Origin: Isoetes taiwanensis
Taxonomy: Eukaryota > Streptophyta > Lycopodiopsida > Isoetales > Isoetaceae
Direction: 5' to 3'
Assembly: GCA_021234155.1 (NCBI GenBank)
Contig: JAJEKV010000062.1
Coordinates: 184,001 to 248,000, forward strand
DNA length: 64,000 nt
Shown here: positions 44,150 to 55,900 of the stretch, piece after piece
Position numbering within the stretch: the stretch's first letter is position 1
Layout of the letters: each line of letters opens with the position of its first letter
Made by a program: the position numbers and the translations under genes
Notes under the pieces: model-generated
Seen by the model: the letters and a program-made list of their open reading frames with translations, nothing else
What the model was told of the DNA's origin: nothing
Database searches by the model: none

Positions 44150-45753
44150 TAAAGAAAGGAGAAAAGGGGTAGCAGTATGCAGATGACACCTTTATTCTTT
44201 TAAAAGCTCAGCAGGCAAGTTTCAATCATTTGCTGGATAGCATTCAGAATTTTGCCTCTGTCTCAAGAGTGCAACTCAATTTAAACAAATGCAGTATTCT
44301 TTGGGAGGACCCCCTAGACTCAATGGACACCAAAGGGATCAAAGTCAACCCTCCTAACCAAGCCATGACTCTTCTCGGCCCCTTGGCTATAAACATGCCT
44401 AATAAAGAGCTTTGGAGGCTATAGTAAACAGAATCAGAAAGAAGCTTCTATCACTTTCTCCCAATCTATCCTTTGCTGGCCGAGCTTTAACAGCTAATGT
44501 GGTGCTTGCAAGTACCCATGTTTACTTCTCCTCTGTTCTTATTGCTAACAAGGAGACATATAATGATATTGAAAGATGTCTCAGAGATTATGTCTGAAAA
44601 GGTATGCATTTTGTAAATTGGGATGAAATTACCCATAGTAAAAAAAAGAGGGAGGTCTTGGTTTTAAAGTGCTACAGAAACATAGTCAAGCCCTAGGTGC
44701 CAAATACGTGTGGAAAGCAATAAATGGATGGAAGTCCCCTGCCATGGAATTCATAAGGTACTAGCTGTAGATTAGTAGACCTTTTGGTATGAAAAAATAT
44801 GCTCACCACCTCCCTGCATCTGTTTATTACCAATTCAAGAGCGCCCCTAATACCTCCCCTCTTATGAGGAAAATTTTTGAGGCCTGGAATCTGGTGGCTG
44901 AAGGTTTTAAGCATAAAGATATTAACTATGATAGTGCCAATTTCTCTCTTTTCTGGTCACCTGTTTTTGCTACGGAAAATGATGTCTGCTGGGCCCTTAA
45001 ACACCCCCAAATCTGAAAAAAATGGAAACAGGCAGGTGTTACCCAGCTACAACATCTCTGGGATGGGGACAAATGGCACAATTGAGAGTATATTAAGCAG
45101 CTTATAAAAGGTAAAAGGATTGACAAGGTCATCTATGATGCTATCATGAATGTTGCTGGTTCTCATAATGAGTGCCAAAGCCCCAGAAATCCTGACTGGC
45201 ACCTAAAGAACTCAGACCAGTACAAAGTTGCTTTGGAGTACAAAGTTCTAGCCCCTTCCAAATCTTTGACGCACTCTGATAAATGGCTTGTTCCCAATAA
45301 ACACTTCCTGAACATCCTGAGAAATAATTGGAAGTTTGCCCAAAGTACAAATGTTTATTTGGAGGTGCCTGCATCACGCACTCCCAACTAATCATAGTAT
45401 GTCCAGAAGATGTAAGGATCTTCAGATCAATTCTAAATGTAAACTCTGTGGACATAGCTCTGAAACTATCAATCATATCTTCGACTGCCCCAAAATTAGA
45501 GGCTTCTAGAGATGGCTAGATAACTATTTGAAGACAAAAGGCCATAATTTAGGCAACTGGACCAATCTGATGGACCTTTTAAAAGGGTCCAATAGATTTC
45601 TCAACACTATTAAATAGACTGCCCTCTGGATTATTTGGAAACACAGGAACACGGTCAATTATTCAAATCATAAGATGGATATTGCCTGGATGAAGGTAGC
45701 TTTTCAAATAGAGATCTCTAGAATTGCAATGGCTCATAAGAATGGCAAACAAG
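44150..45753 (+). mobile_element. Plus-strand LINE, RT palm to zf-RVT, cut by CACTA insertion
   Basis: Starts abruptly at the catalytic block: QYADDTFILLKAQQASFNHL at about 44,170, then VSRVQLNLNKCSIL, LLGPLAIN and SFAGRALTANVVLAST, the RT thumb. A long linker at 44,790-45,390 follows. The zinc region has CKLCGHSSETINHIFDCPKI (45,435-45,495) and WIIWKHRNTVNY, with CxxC...HxxxxC intact. The first RT half is absent (5' truncation near 44,150). Coding stops at 45,753, exactly where a CACTA terminus begins, so the LINE 3' UTR was displaced or lost. Confidence 0.85.
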
Positions 45754-46240
45754 CACTACTACAGAACGAGCTATTAGCGACGTCGTTAGTGACGTCACAT
45801 CGACGTATTAGAGACGTCAGACGTCGCATGAAGACGTCTTGCAAATGTTGCACCTGACGTTGCAAAATGACGCCGCCTAGATTCGTCGCAGCGGCTTAAT
45901 GGCGGCACGCCACGCGCGCAGTGAAACGCGTGGTTTTGCGACATCCTCGGCGTCGCTGTAACGTTGTTAATATGTCGCTACGACGTTCTAATCTCGTTAT
46001 CTTTACGTCACCCATGAAACGTTGTTTTCGACGTGCATGCAACATGTTTGCAACGCCCGGCGACGCCGGTAACGCCCTCCACACGTTCTTATCTCGTTGT
46101 TTACATCGCCGAAGAGTAGACGTTGTTTACGACATATTTGGCAACGTGTACGCATAAGGCGCCGTAGATAACGCCCTTCATACGCCGCTCCAACGTCGTT
46201 ATCTCGCTGTTTGCACGCCGCAAATGAAACGTCCACATCA
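45754..46240 (+). mobile_element. CACTA (En/Spm) left terminus with subterminal repeats
   Basis: CACTACTACAGAACG at 45,754 is a typical CACTA terminal inverted repeat. The following 480 bp are unusually CpG-rich and repetitive: four or so GACGTC-type motifs in 45,780-45,850, then three diverged units with (T/G)TTATCTCG(T/C)TGTTT and AACGCCC (about 45,960-46,240). Subterminal short repeats bind the CACTA transposase. The matching right end was not found, so element length is unknown. It interrupts the LINE ORF at 45,753. Confidence 0.75.
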
Positions 46241-46335
46241 ATGGCAATGATTTCATTTTTAAAATAACCCTTGCAAATATCAATGGTTCTCAATCGATTG
46301 TCAAGCCTTTTCTTCGACGCTGCGTAACCGAGAAC

Positions 46336-46387
46336 GGGATTTGAACCCCAATAATTCCAAGAACTCAAGAACATGGATTTGAACCCC
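46336..46387 (-). other. Two T-arm-like (B box) motifs
   Basis: GGGATTTGAACCCC (46,336-46,349) and GGATTTGAACCCC (46,375-46,387) read on the minus strand as GGGGTTCAAATCC, the tRNA T-arm/B box. They are 39 bp apart within a short duplication. No A box or complete tRNA was found, so this is probably a tRNA-derived or SINE-like remnant. Confidence 0.35.
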
Positions 46388-46705
46388 GCTTATTCTAGGA
46401 TATCATGAAGAATGTGGATTTATGCTTCCCCTATAAATGGAATAATTACGGGCATCTAGAATAGAAGCTTGATGTGTTTGACTTGGACATTTAACCGAAA
46501 TCAATTTTCGGATGCCGCAGCTTTTTAAGCTTATACAACAGTTGAAGTGCCGCAAACATATAAAAGTTACTCATTTAGTACAACAAGGAAAAAACCTAAA
46601 TAAAGACACTCAATGCCTCAAAATCATCTCAATAATGCAAATCTAATATTTCATTCTCATCTTTGCATGGCGACTTGACAATCGAAGAAAGACTTAAGCT
46701 CACAT

Positions 46706-47360
46706 TTAAAGGTCAAGATCCTTGATATCATCCGTGGCAAGGAGCCCAACAATGTCATCTTCCTTAAGTAGAAGATGGTCATTTGTCATTGAACCGAACT
46801 TCGGTTGCTGATATTTTGAGTAGACAATCAAATCCCCAACCTATAGACAAATAAATGTAAGGCTAGAACCATTTTTAACAACGAAAAAAATCTTTGCAAG
46901 GCAGCGTTTTAAATTATCAACGACCATGTAAAAGAACAATCACCTTTAAAGCGGGCTCAAGCTTTTTGTCACCAATCCTGCTTTTCCATCACCAACGGCA
47001 AACTACTTCGTTTTGAGTCGTGGTTGGTAACAAGGTTCCTCCGTAAGTCTTTTCCTCAACTATTTGTCTTTTCACTAAAACCCTATCACCAAGGGGCTTA
47101 AGGGTTTTAAACGCAAGGGAACATCAAGTGCACATCAACGCCATAAATCTCCAACTACATCCTAAGCTACAAACAAGCATCCTAAGCTACAAGCAAGCAC
47201 ATTAATCTAAGCCGCTTATCCATGAAGTTTAGCGATCATTAAATCGAAAGAAAAGTTCCACTTTACATTACAACAACACCGACAAATGCAAAATGCCATC
47301 TTGGTTGAACATACCTTTGGAGGTGCAAAGAACACTTTCCCCGCCACAATATTGACTTTG
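46706..47360 (-). pseudogene. Plastid-type Cpn20 (GroES-like) pseudogene, three exons with introns
   Basis: Exon a ends at 47,315 with VAGKVFFAPPK before a GTATGT donor. Exon b (about 47,112-46,944) reads FKTLKPLGDRVLVKRQIVEE, KTYGGTLLPTTTQ, EVV and, after frameshifts, GDKKLEPALK before a GTGATT donor. Exon c (46,840-46,706) follows a CTATAG acceptor: VGDLIVYSKYQQPKFGSMTN, DHLLLKEDDIVGLL, ATDDIKDLDL, stop. These are the first Cpn10 domain of chloroplast Cpn20 (KPLGDRVLVK.., YSKYAGxE.., EDDIVGxLxTDDIKDLxPL), co-chaperonin of Cpn60. The second Cpn10 domain is absent. Frameshifts after EVV, and a lost AG before exon b, disable it. Introns are retained, so it arose from genomic DNA and not mRNA. 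It lies about 500 bp inside the CACTA-like end, so capture is plausible. Confidence 0.75.
46841..46943 (-). other. Retained 103-bp intron of the Cpn20 pseudogene
   Basis: Donor AAAG/GTGATT and acceptor TCTATAG/GTT on the minus strand join EPALK to VGDLIVYSKY in phase, as in Cpn20. Confidence 0.65.
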
Positions 47361-48539
47361 TTAATTTAATAAATAAAGCAACCTGAATTAAATTAGCCAT
47401 ACAATGCCCCGGTTCTTGCGGACTACACATGCCTATAACAATTGTCGGTTTCTAATCACATATAGACCCATATATTCACGATTCTAGATCCATATATTAT
47501 GCATTCTAGTGCATTTAAGTAAGAATCGCCTTCTATAATGTTATTAAGTAGGATTGGGCGATTCTCTTTTCTAAAGGATCAAATTAATAGCTACCGAAAA
47601 GGGAGCTCATTTCGCTCTTTTGGCCGGGATAACCTTGGCTACAATCCCTTGGAGCGAAAGAAGGAAAAATCCCCTTTTTCTTAAGTTACTATGTGGACAA
47701 TAAGAAGTTAGATAGCACTCCAAACTTAAAACCGACCTCGCCAACCTGATTTTCGCCATCCAGACATCCGAAGCGAAAAAGTAGAAGGCTAAGTTACAAG
47801 TGAAATATTCATGTAAATGCCGGGAATAAAATTTCTCGTATACAATGTATAGAACAAGCAAGGGTCTTACCACGCTTTCGCTGTGGATACTGAGAGTCGA
47901 ATGTATAGATTGTCTTTGGTATTGTGAATCTAAATGGGCTTAGAAACGTGGGCTATTTGCATTATCTTCCTACAACCGCCACAACTAAAAACCGTAAAAG
48001 CGTTGGAAAATGGTTACGTGTCATGAACACTAATTACCATGAAGTCTCATATGGAAAAGAGAATCAAACAATAGAAAATATAACCTTTTCAAAAATCGGA
48101 AGAATCATGCATCTCGATCTTTATATGCTCGTTGCATCCTTCGTAAGATTATAGCACATTTGACATTTAGAACAATGATTCAAGCAAAGATGCCTTATTA
48201 TGAGAAAGAATCGTTGAACATAATCTACTACTTTGAATCTATTTGCGTAAAATCCTTGTGTTTTGTTACCTTAAAATGTCACTTAAAACCACGAATGACC
48301 GCCTTTGCTATTTTGTATGCCTTCAAGCCGTTGCCATCTCCATTCAGCCCAGACCTACGTAAGAAATGAAGCCCTAAATCCGGGCCGAACCTTAGCAAGC
48401 GAATGCTTGCCGTTGAAGAAAATAAAGTGGAGAAATTCCGTTCAATAACCGGGAAAAAGAAAATAAACGTAAAGAAGGACCGCGAATGCTCGCCTCATCT
48501 TCATCTTCGAAAAATCATCTTCATCTTCTAAAATCATCT
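47361..48539. other. Unassigned stretch
   Basis: Two frames (47,607-47,873 minus; 47,924-48,154 plus) have no motif I recognise. A TCATCTTC-rich tract lies at 48,498-48,542. Confidence 0.3.
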
Positions 48540-48830
48540 TCTGGATGCTAGGATCATACCTTCAGAGGTCATGGACATGCGAGATCAGCTATGTCCCTCG
48601 GGCACTCACTTGACATGTACATACACATTTATTTCATGATGATGTATACTTATGCAGGTTGACAAAGATTCTTATTATGCCACCCGCGGTTTTTCCCTCG
48701 AAACCCTTCTGGCTGGGTTTTTAACCCGACGATAATAAGTTTGTTTCAGCTCGCCCTTCAGGTCCCATAGGCGATTGGTCTCGGTGGGATCTATAAAAAA
48801 CTATTCTATTCTATTCTATTCTCAACCCGC
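48540..48830 (+). mobile_element. LINE family T 3' end with (TTCTA)n tail
   Basis: Matches, in the opposite orientation, the 3' UTR of the 34-kb LINE: CATGGACATGCGAGATCAGC, then the hairpin block with CTTATTAT...ATAATAAG (48,670-48,740) and GGGTTTTTAACCC (48,715-48,727), GGTCCCATAGG, GATTGGTCTCGGTGG, and a TTCTA tail at 48,803-48,824. Only the last 290 bp are present. Confidence 0.85.
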
Positions 48831-50320
48831 TTGGCATACCGCTAAGGTTAAGCGATGCAATGTGCTGAACCGCCTTTCTTTTTTCCCTAATTTTTTCCCT
48901 CCATCTCTTTCTCAACCGTGGCCTTCGATCCATCTCCACCGACTTAATCTTAGCCCTCGGATATTTTTTGGGTTTTTCCTTAGCTAAGGGAATTAATTTA
49001 ATTGCACCCCAACATTATCCCATAAGCCATGCACATGTTGTGGCGGTAAAGTACTAGGTAATGCATGGCTGGAAGGCAAACCACTAGCGTAAAATTCCAA
49101 AAGCTCCAACATCCGCATAGGCTTATTTGTGGTAAAGTATAGGGAACCTCCGTTAGGAGGTGGTTTTCGGAGGAAACACGGAGTCGTGGAGCTCCATTCT
49201 AATTTGGTTCAATGCGGTGTGGGATGGCCATGTGGATGAGATGGGGATCATCCAGTTTGATTTCGTTATGAGGTTTTTTGGCAGACAATGCCTTAGCAAC
49301 ATTACAAAAAGTTTAGAAGCCGACTTCACGATACTCGAAGCCAATTCTTAAGTCGAAACGCCATAGGCTTAATGAAGGCAACAAAAGCCTCCGGGACAGA
49401 GTCGCCCAATTCACGCAAATCAAGCCTTTGCCTTTGCTTGTGCCTATCGTGTCCTCCACTTTGCCTTTGCCTTAGACATATACAAGCAAAAGCGCAGATG
49501 ATGAACATCCTTCCCTATTGCCACTCCAAACCAATTCAATTTAATTTCCATTGCCACTCCAAACCAAGAATTAAAATATGTGGTCATAAAACAACTTTCA
49601 TGCAACATATAGTTATAGATCAAGCATGCCCTTTATTGTGAATTGTTCCTCATAGATGGTGCAAATCGATCCACATTTTTTTTTTGCCGCTGGTTAAGAT
49701 GTTTATGTGTACAAGAATTGAGAGAAAGTGGCATTGTCTGGCGGGTGTTATAGAAGGTAGGAATAAACCCATTAATTACGGTTATTCGTGTCTCAATGCA
49801 ATTAGACACTTTGCCAAAGTAATTGGTCTTGGTAATGAAAAGAGCAAGGAATACTACCAGTTATGCTTTAATTCAAGAAATAAATATAGCAACATGCACA
49901 AAAAAGCAAAATAGATGCAAACATGTTGGTAATAAGGGTTAAATTAGAGGAAGCAAAATCAAAAGCCATGACCTCTAGGAAATCTGAAGCTACAAAATCC
50001 CGAAATTCCATGTGGAAAATATGTTTTAGAAGTAGTGTGAATTTTTCTTTTTCTGGAGAAACTTGCATGTTCAAAAGTATCGTGAGGAAAGCAATGGGAA
50101 ATGGCGAACCATCTTCTACCAGTGCGTTCTTACCTTGCATATCATTTTTTGTACCTAGAGGCATTGCACACCATACAATCGCGTAGTTTTTTTAAATGTT
50201 TTGGGAGGATAGAAGATCATGCAATCATTTGGACATGCATGAATGCTCTTGGCAAGGCGGTTGCACGGAATAATCTTCTTCACATCTCATCTCCATGACT
50301 GGGTAAGCTTCATTGGCGTG
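48831..50320. other. Unassigned stretch
   Basis: Several 60-100-codon frames on both strands (for example 49,923-50,186 plus, 49,868-50,164 minus) without known motifs. A repeated CATTGCCACTCCAAACCA phrase occurs near 49,515 and 49,549. No gene is supported. Confidence 0.3.
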
Positions 50321-50324
50321 TTCG

Positions 50325-50490
50325 CATGTGTTGCGGCCGGATGTTGAACGCCTGGCGTGTCACGTCGCGCATGCGGCAGCGGCGTCGCGTGAACTCGTCG
50401 GACATTTTATATCGCGACGTCGCGTTGTATAAGCGGCGTTACGGGTTGCCCACATGCGGCGTGGCGGCGTTGCAATTAGGCGTGGTGCGT
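50325..50490. other. CpG-rich block
   Basis: Dense CG dinucleotides (GGCGTCGCG, GCGACGTCGCG, GCGGCGT) contrast with the AT-rich surroundings and resemble the CACTA subterminal region at 45.8-46.2 kb. No terminal repeat was found. It may be another CACTA end or a right-hand subterminal region of the same element. Confidence 0.4.
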
Positions 50491-50529
50491 TCTTTGTTGC
50501 AGGAGCTTCATGGATGTCCGGTATTAAAA

Positions 50530-51580
50530 AAAATTCCGTTCTCAAATATGATACATGCGGGTCATTCTACAAAGTTGTTGAAGACAAAGGATGAGGCGAG
50601 AAAAGCGGATATTGCATGATCGAAGAAGAGCACATAGATTGGAGCAAGCCTCTGTGGTAATTACATGCATGGAGATTGTTGTCCTGCGCATCCCAAAGAC
50701 TATGTTTGTATAATTCATGATAAGATGGACGGGGGACAATGATTCCTAAATTGCGTGTCGGTGGAGATAAACTTAAAACATCATTGGCCAGTGCTCTCAC
50801 TCATGAGTCATGGGAGGAAGCTATGGAAACTTTGCTTTGGATCTATGGCGGATGACTAACTTCCATGTCGGTTCTTTGAATAGTATCTTGAGAAGGCTTG
50901 AGATGGTTCATGAGTATCCCTGGAGGCCATCTTTCAATGCGGAAACTTCAGCTCAACGGGTGACTTCCTTGCGTGGCATAATCGACACTCAAATCGAAAT
51001 TGGCACTCACTAATAGCAACATCCACGCAAGTTTGCCCCGGCATCGAAGCCGGTCTTCTCCACCGCTGTCAGAATCGAATAATGCAGCCAAATAAAACAA
51101 AACGTATGTTTCTTCGTGACTTCATACCTTAGTATATGCCCTTGGTGTGTTCGGTGGAGATAGATGCCCGACATACACATGAAGACATTGATGCTATGTT
51201 TGGCAACTTCTCCACCTTGAAGGCCGGTGGTGCCCACCATGCCCAATTCGTTATATGAGTCTACTGCAATCTAAAACGGACCGCACTACGTTAATTGGTC
51301 GATAAAGTGCCGATTGGCGGGTTTATGGTACATACCCGACTCGCGATGATAGATTGATCGCTCTTACATTCAAAATTTTGCAATGACTTCCGGAGGGTCG
51401 CCAAGTGTATTACAAAACCCGTCTGCGGTTTGGATTGTTCGCCTACAAGGTATAAAAATGTGGAAGGAAGGGGAAGACGGGAAGCCCATGATGCCTGTAG
51501 GAACACCCAAGTTGCTTAAACCAAAGGCAACAGTTAAGGACCTTTGCCAAACAAAATGGAAACCATGAACTCTAGTAGGA
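50530..51580 (+). pseudogene. DUF7869-like transposon-associated gene, central part (copy 2)
   Basis: Blocks in order, in changing frames: PFSNMIHAGHSTKLLKTKDE; VCIIHDKMDGG (50,704-50,742); KLKTSLASALTHESWEEA; NKTYVSS with LVYALGVFG (about 51,090-51,150); HTHEDIDAMFGNFST (51,172-51,216), the most telling motif; and GIKMWKEGEDGKPMMPVGTP then KLLKPKATVKDLC (51,445-51,550). The last block aligns with GIRMWKEDAQGLPMIPRG of copy 1 at 37.2 kb. The HDKMD and HTHEDID phrases are hallmarks I remember for this transposase-like family, and may be the acidic residues of an RNase H-like fold (inference). At least six frame changes; dead. The C-terminal third seen in copy 1 is missing here. Confidence 0.6.
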
Positions 51581-53978
51581 CTTAACTTCATTCAAACTTC
51601 ATCTAGGCTCTAGTAGGAAGAAAACGAAAGAAACATGCCGTGAAAATAGTTGTAACTTCAGTTCTATTTGCTTAAAATTTAGCTTGCAAAATCTAATAAC
51701 ACAAACCTGACTAACCTGATCAAGACTCCATAAACCGCTTTCACTGTTGTGCAATGCCCGAGGATGAAATTACCATTAGTAGCTTTTATGAAAGTCTGCA
51801 TCACAAAGAACAATAGCTCAACTTGTTAAATAAAGATTGCAAAATGAAACATTTGAGGCAATATATGCTACCAATGACAAAATACTACAGAGTGGTTCGA
51901 AGAAAAATATTATTTTTTTGCAGAACTTGTCTTCCTATTCTAAAGCGCCATAGTAGTAATTAATTCAATGTATAGGTTATGAGGTTGTGGCTAAAACCAT
52001 CGCTCCACCACAAAAAGAAAAGCACAAGGGGCTATTGAGGTTGCAGCAGAAAAACGAAGTCCTATAAAACTTAAACGATGCATGACAAAATTCTTCCCGC
52101 CCTGGCACTCAAAGCAATTCTTCCCGCCTCGCATAATCACCATATTCATATGGAATTTTACTTTATCACCTCTTTATATTTGCACGATATATAAGTAGAA
52201 TCATCACCAATTAAAGAAGCTAACAAAATATGCATCAAAGTTTAGGGGTCAAAGAATAATTCGGATGTTGGGCGTAATCAATTTGACGTTCACACAATCG
52301 CTATGTGAAATCTCAAAATCTAGAAACAAATAGAGATGCATGGTGTTGCTTGCAACCCTTGCTGGCTTTGCTATGATATGTCTTCAACCGCAAATAGCTG
52401 TTTGCCTGGCGCTTCTACGCAGATGAAACAACAATTGTTTCTGTTAAAACGCCAATGCTTCATAAATCTTAATGCTCATGTATAACCAAAAGTGCATCAT
52501 GATGGCCTTTTGATGACATCTTTTGTACCCAAATACCTAGAGGAATTAAATGATTGTGTTACCCAAATGCAATATGATCTTTCCATTGTGGGAATCCTCA
52601 GAGATCAAATCCGTGACAAAATACCAAGTAAAGAAGAGGCCGAGCAAGTAATCCGCAGATTAGCAAACCGCTTAAGAAAGCATTTACCGTAATGGATAGC
52701 TAGCCTTGCCCAATGGATGTAAAGATAAGCCCAAATGATTTAACTCCAAACTCCCTCCAAAATAATAGCCAAATGCAAACTATCTCAGAACTACCTGTGA
52801 AGAACACTAAGCAAAAAATAAGTAATGCCGTAAACTCGTAAACGGTGTAAATCTAGCTTATCCATTCTAACGCTTCTAAACATCTTTCTTGATGCCATGA
52901 ACCCGGCCGAATGCAAAATTTCAAACATTGATCCCTGCTTAAAATGAACAAACCTTGATGTGGATCGATGTATCTCTTCAATTGTGGATTTAACTCGAAA
53001 GCAAGAGAAGATTTCGAGCCCCACAAACTACAAAGGATCCTACAAGCATTGCATGAGACATGGAGGTTGGGAAGAGGCATTTTTCGACTCCGGATTGAAG
53101 AAAGGATGCGTGATGGGAGGGTGGGAAAAATTTGTTGGTAATGGGTGGCTCACGAGGTACCCTCGCAGAGGTTTTCCATGTTGTTCGGCCCAGTGAGCTT
53201 ATAGAAGGAAACAAGATGCCCCACGAAGTTGTTTCTAAGGTGGAACACCATACAAAATTTATGTAACCATAGTGACACCAATGACGCCATGGTCTTCTTC
53301 CCACAATAATATACATTGTAACCATCCCCATTTACTTAATAAAAATTTCTTCTGACTATAACTTTGTCTTGAATTTCCCAATATATGAGTGACCCCCTTG
53401 GCTAAATTCGCTGATCAAGGGGTTTCTTCATTTGATGGAATATCATACTCTTGCCTCAAACTATTCCTAACTGCTATCCCTTCTTAAATTGGTGAAACCC
53501 GGAGAAGAAATCTCCCCAGAAGTCAAGTTGGATTTCCCAAACCTTAGGGAAATTTAACTTTGACACTATTTTGGTTCCACGATCACCTCCGCACTTTAAC
53601 AAGTGGTGGTCAAGTGAGCATCATTATGTGGATAAGTCCATGGTCTCACGTAAAATATAGAACCCCTCGAAAGGCAAAGGTTTATGGAGGATGTGCCTTC
53701 ACTTGACAAAGTCAACACCGATGGTGTTACCGGTCCAATACACAAGATTTCCATACGCAGTCGAGAGTTATCAAGTACATTATTACAAGCTTGGTCGGTT
53801 GAGATCGATTGTGTATGAAGTTGTACATGAATGGCCTGCCCTCCCAAGGCTATGCTATATGGAATGAAGTCAATATATGTGGTTGGAAACAAGGACCTAG
53901 TTGAGACCCTTATTAAGTCATACTTAGATCCACTTTATTACCATTTTCAAAAATAGAAAGATCAAGGGAAATAAACCT
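51581..53978. other. Unassigned stretch with one protein-like ORF
   Basis: The plus frame at 52,492-52,692 (YLEELNDCVTQMQYDLSIVG, then EEAEQVIRRLANRLRKHLP) looks like a helical protein end but is unrecognised. A plus frame at 52,960-53,196 with GGWEKFVGNGWL has a faint B3-domain-like look only. Nothing else is supported. Confidence 0.3.
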
Positions 53979-54079
53979 AACTAACCACCTAGTGGTTAAC
54001 AATGTGCACATGCTAGGTGTCAAGCAGGCGTATTTACACTTGGCATGATTAGGTTAACATAAGTGTATGGCTTAGATTT
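53979..54079 (-). repeat. Dispersed repeat family R2, copy 3, left part
   Basis: Inverted relative to 32,150-32,510: AACCACCTAGTGGTTAAC, GTGCACATGCTAGGTGTCA, ACTTGGCATGATTAGGTT, TAAGTGTATGGCTTAGATTT. It is interrupted at 54,079 by the LINE and resumes at 60,060. Confidence 0.85.
54066..54079. repeat. Target-site duplication of the LINE, left copy
   Basis: TATGGCTTAGATTT, identical to 60,060-60,073. The next bases are the T-run of the LINE poly(A) end. Confidence 0.9.
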
Positions 54080-54499
54080 TTTTTTTTTTGAGAGAATGGG
54101 GTTTTTTTCATTAATTATAGAAAAAGGTACAATGATGTGAGTGAGCCATATAATTGACTACTCAACATTAAGCATGTAAACAAAATAGACATAAGTTAAT
54201 GCTATGCCATATAGATAGCAAAAGTATTTGTAATTATGGAGTCCCCGACCGCCTTGGAAGGTAGGTAAAACCGCAGTTGTCGCCATCGAATCAAACCAGT
54301 TGGAGAAATGAGAATTGAACAAAATTGAAGTAACTCAGAGGGCAGCAAATATAGACAAAACCCGTAGAGATCCCGGGTAATGCTCTTTGGGATTCGTAAT
54401 GGGAGGATGAAAAGGTGAGTATAGGATCATGAGAATGGGATGTTAGGATTTTAGTTCGTGAGTTGGGATGTGGTAGGATATTGATTGGAAAACGATATG

Positions 54500-55900
54500 A
54501 ATGAAGATAGTCAAAGTTTACCGGAAATCTGGTTGCAGAATGAGAGTGTTACCATTCCCCCGGGCTTTAGCTCTTGAATTAGTCTCACAAATAGTGGTTG
54601 TGGACATCGATGATGAGTGTACCATAAGCATCCGCCAAACATCTATGATGGTAATATCATTGCCCTCAGAAATACTCAAATTGTTGGTCCGTCCATCCTT
54701 TCCTCGCTATTGCTTTCTAGGAACCACCATAGTTGTACCATTAAGTAAGTGCCTCCGCAAAACTCTATTGCCCAATCAATTTCGGGTTTGGGATATCGTG
54801 AATGTCAATGTCCGTGATGCCTCCGACTAGGCCCGCTCCATAATCCATCATCTGTGGTAATCGAATGTCATGAACCAATCCCGCTCGAAAAGTGTATGCT
54901 CACCGCTCAATTGATGTATTAAAATCTCTAAGGCTCACGTAATCTAGCGTAAAAGACAAATATTGTCAAGAAGAGTAGCATTGCAATTTAATTTAAACAA
55001 ATGATAGAAGCCTATGAAATTACCAATACTATACCACCTGTTTGCAATAATTTTTGCACAAACTTTATAAGTAGAATTTGTCAAAGATATTGGCCTCCAA
55101 TCAGAGAAGGATTGGGGATTGTCAACTTTGGTATCAAAGTGATGAGTCCAAAGCAGAGAGAGCAGGTGCGTGATTTGAATTCCGTAAACCCTTTAATCAT
55201 AAACATGAAGTCATCTTTGAGTATGTCCCGCAATTAAGATAAAATTCGGTGGTAGGCCATCTCGCCGACTTTTCCTTTGGCAAGACTTTTTGAGAGTAGC
55301 AAAAGTTTCCTCAATGGAGGGTGTAGCTTCCGCAGCATTGACATTACAGTTGTCACCGTGAAGACCATTATTGATAATCATATCTGAAAATGATTTGGCT
55401 TCAACAGTTTGAGTAGGGGTATCAATAGGTTGGGAAAAGATTGTAGCATACTTGGAGCAAAAGTAGTTAGATATCTCTTTCTCGATCATCCAAAGTAACA
55501 TCATTATCATCTTTAATGGAAGAAAGTAGGCTTTTAGAAGCCCTGATTTAGCCACCCCTCCAAAAATTTGAGTTCCCATGATCCATTTTGGAAAAATATT
55601 TAAGCTACATCTGATTGAAGAACCTTTTGGCTTCTAGTTCTTCTTCAATGGTCTTGATGGCCATTTCTAGATTCCCCTCTTGCCGAAGCTCAATATTTAG
55701 GGGATCATCCCAAGTTTCATTCTAACTTCTTTCATATCATGAAGATAAGCTCTCTTCTCAAAGAAGCTTACCGTCATGAAGGTGTTTAGACCAGTTCTTA
55801 ATCCAGATTTGGATTCTTTGAGATTGGAATAAAAAGCCCCATTGAGTTTGTAGATCTAACTCGGGGAGAATTATAAAAGGCTATAAATTCCTCCTCAATG
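54500..55900 (-). pseudogene. LINE ORF2 RT remnant
   Basis: Visible blocks: IINNGLHGDNCNVNAAEATP and ETFATLKKSCQRKSRRDGLP (the ...PGPDGxP linker, decayed), then PQSFSDWRPISLTNSTYKVC AKIIANR in another frame at about 55,050-55,130. Downstream text near 54,700 (LLNGTTMVVPRK) is hard to place. The catalytic Asp blocks are missing. Confidence 0.65.

Noticed and set aside
52960-53196. B3 DNA-binding domain fragment (GGWEKFVGNGW)
   Set aside because: Only one short phrase resembles B3; flanking strands and length do not fit.
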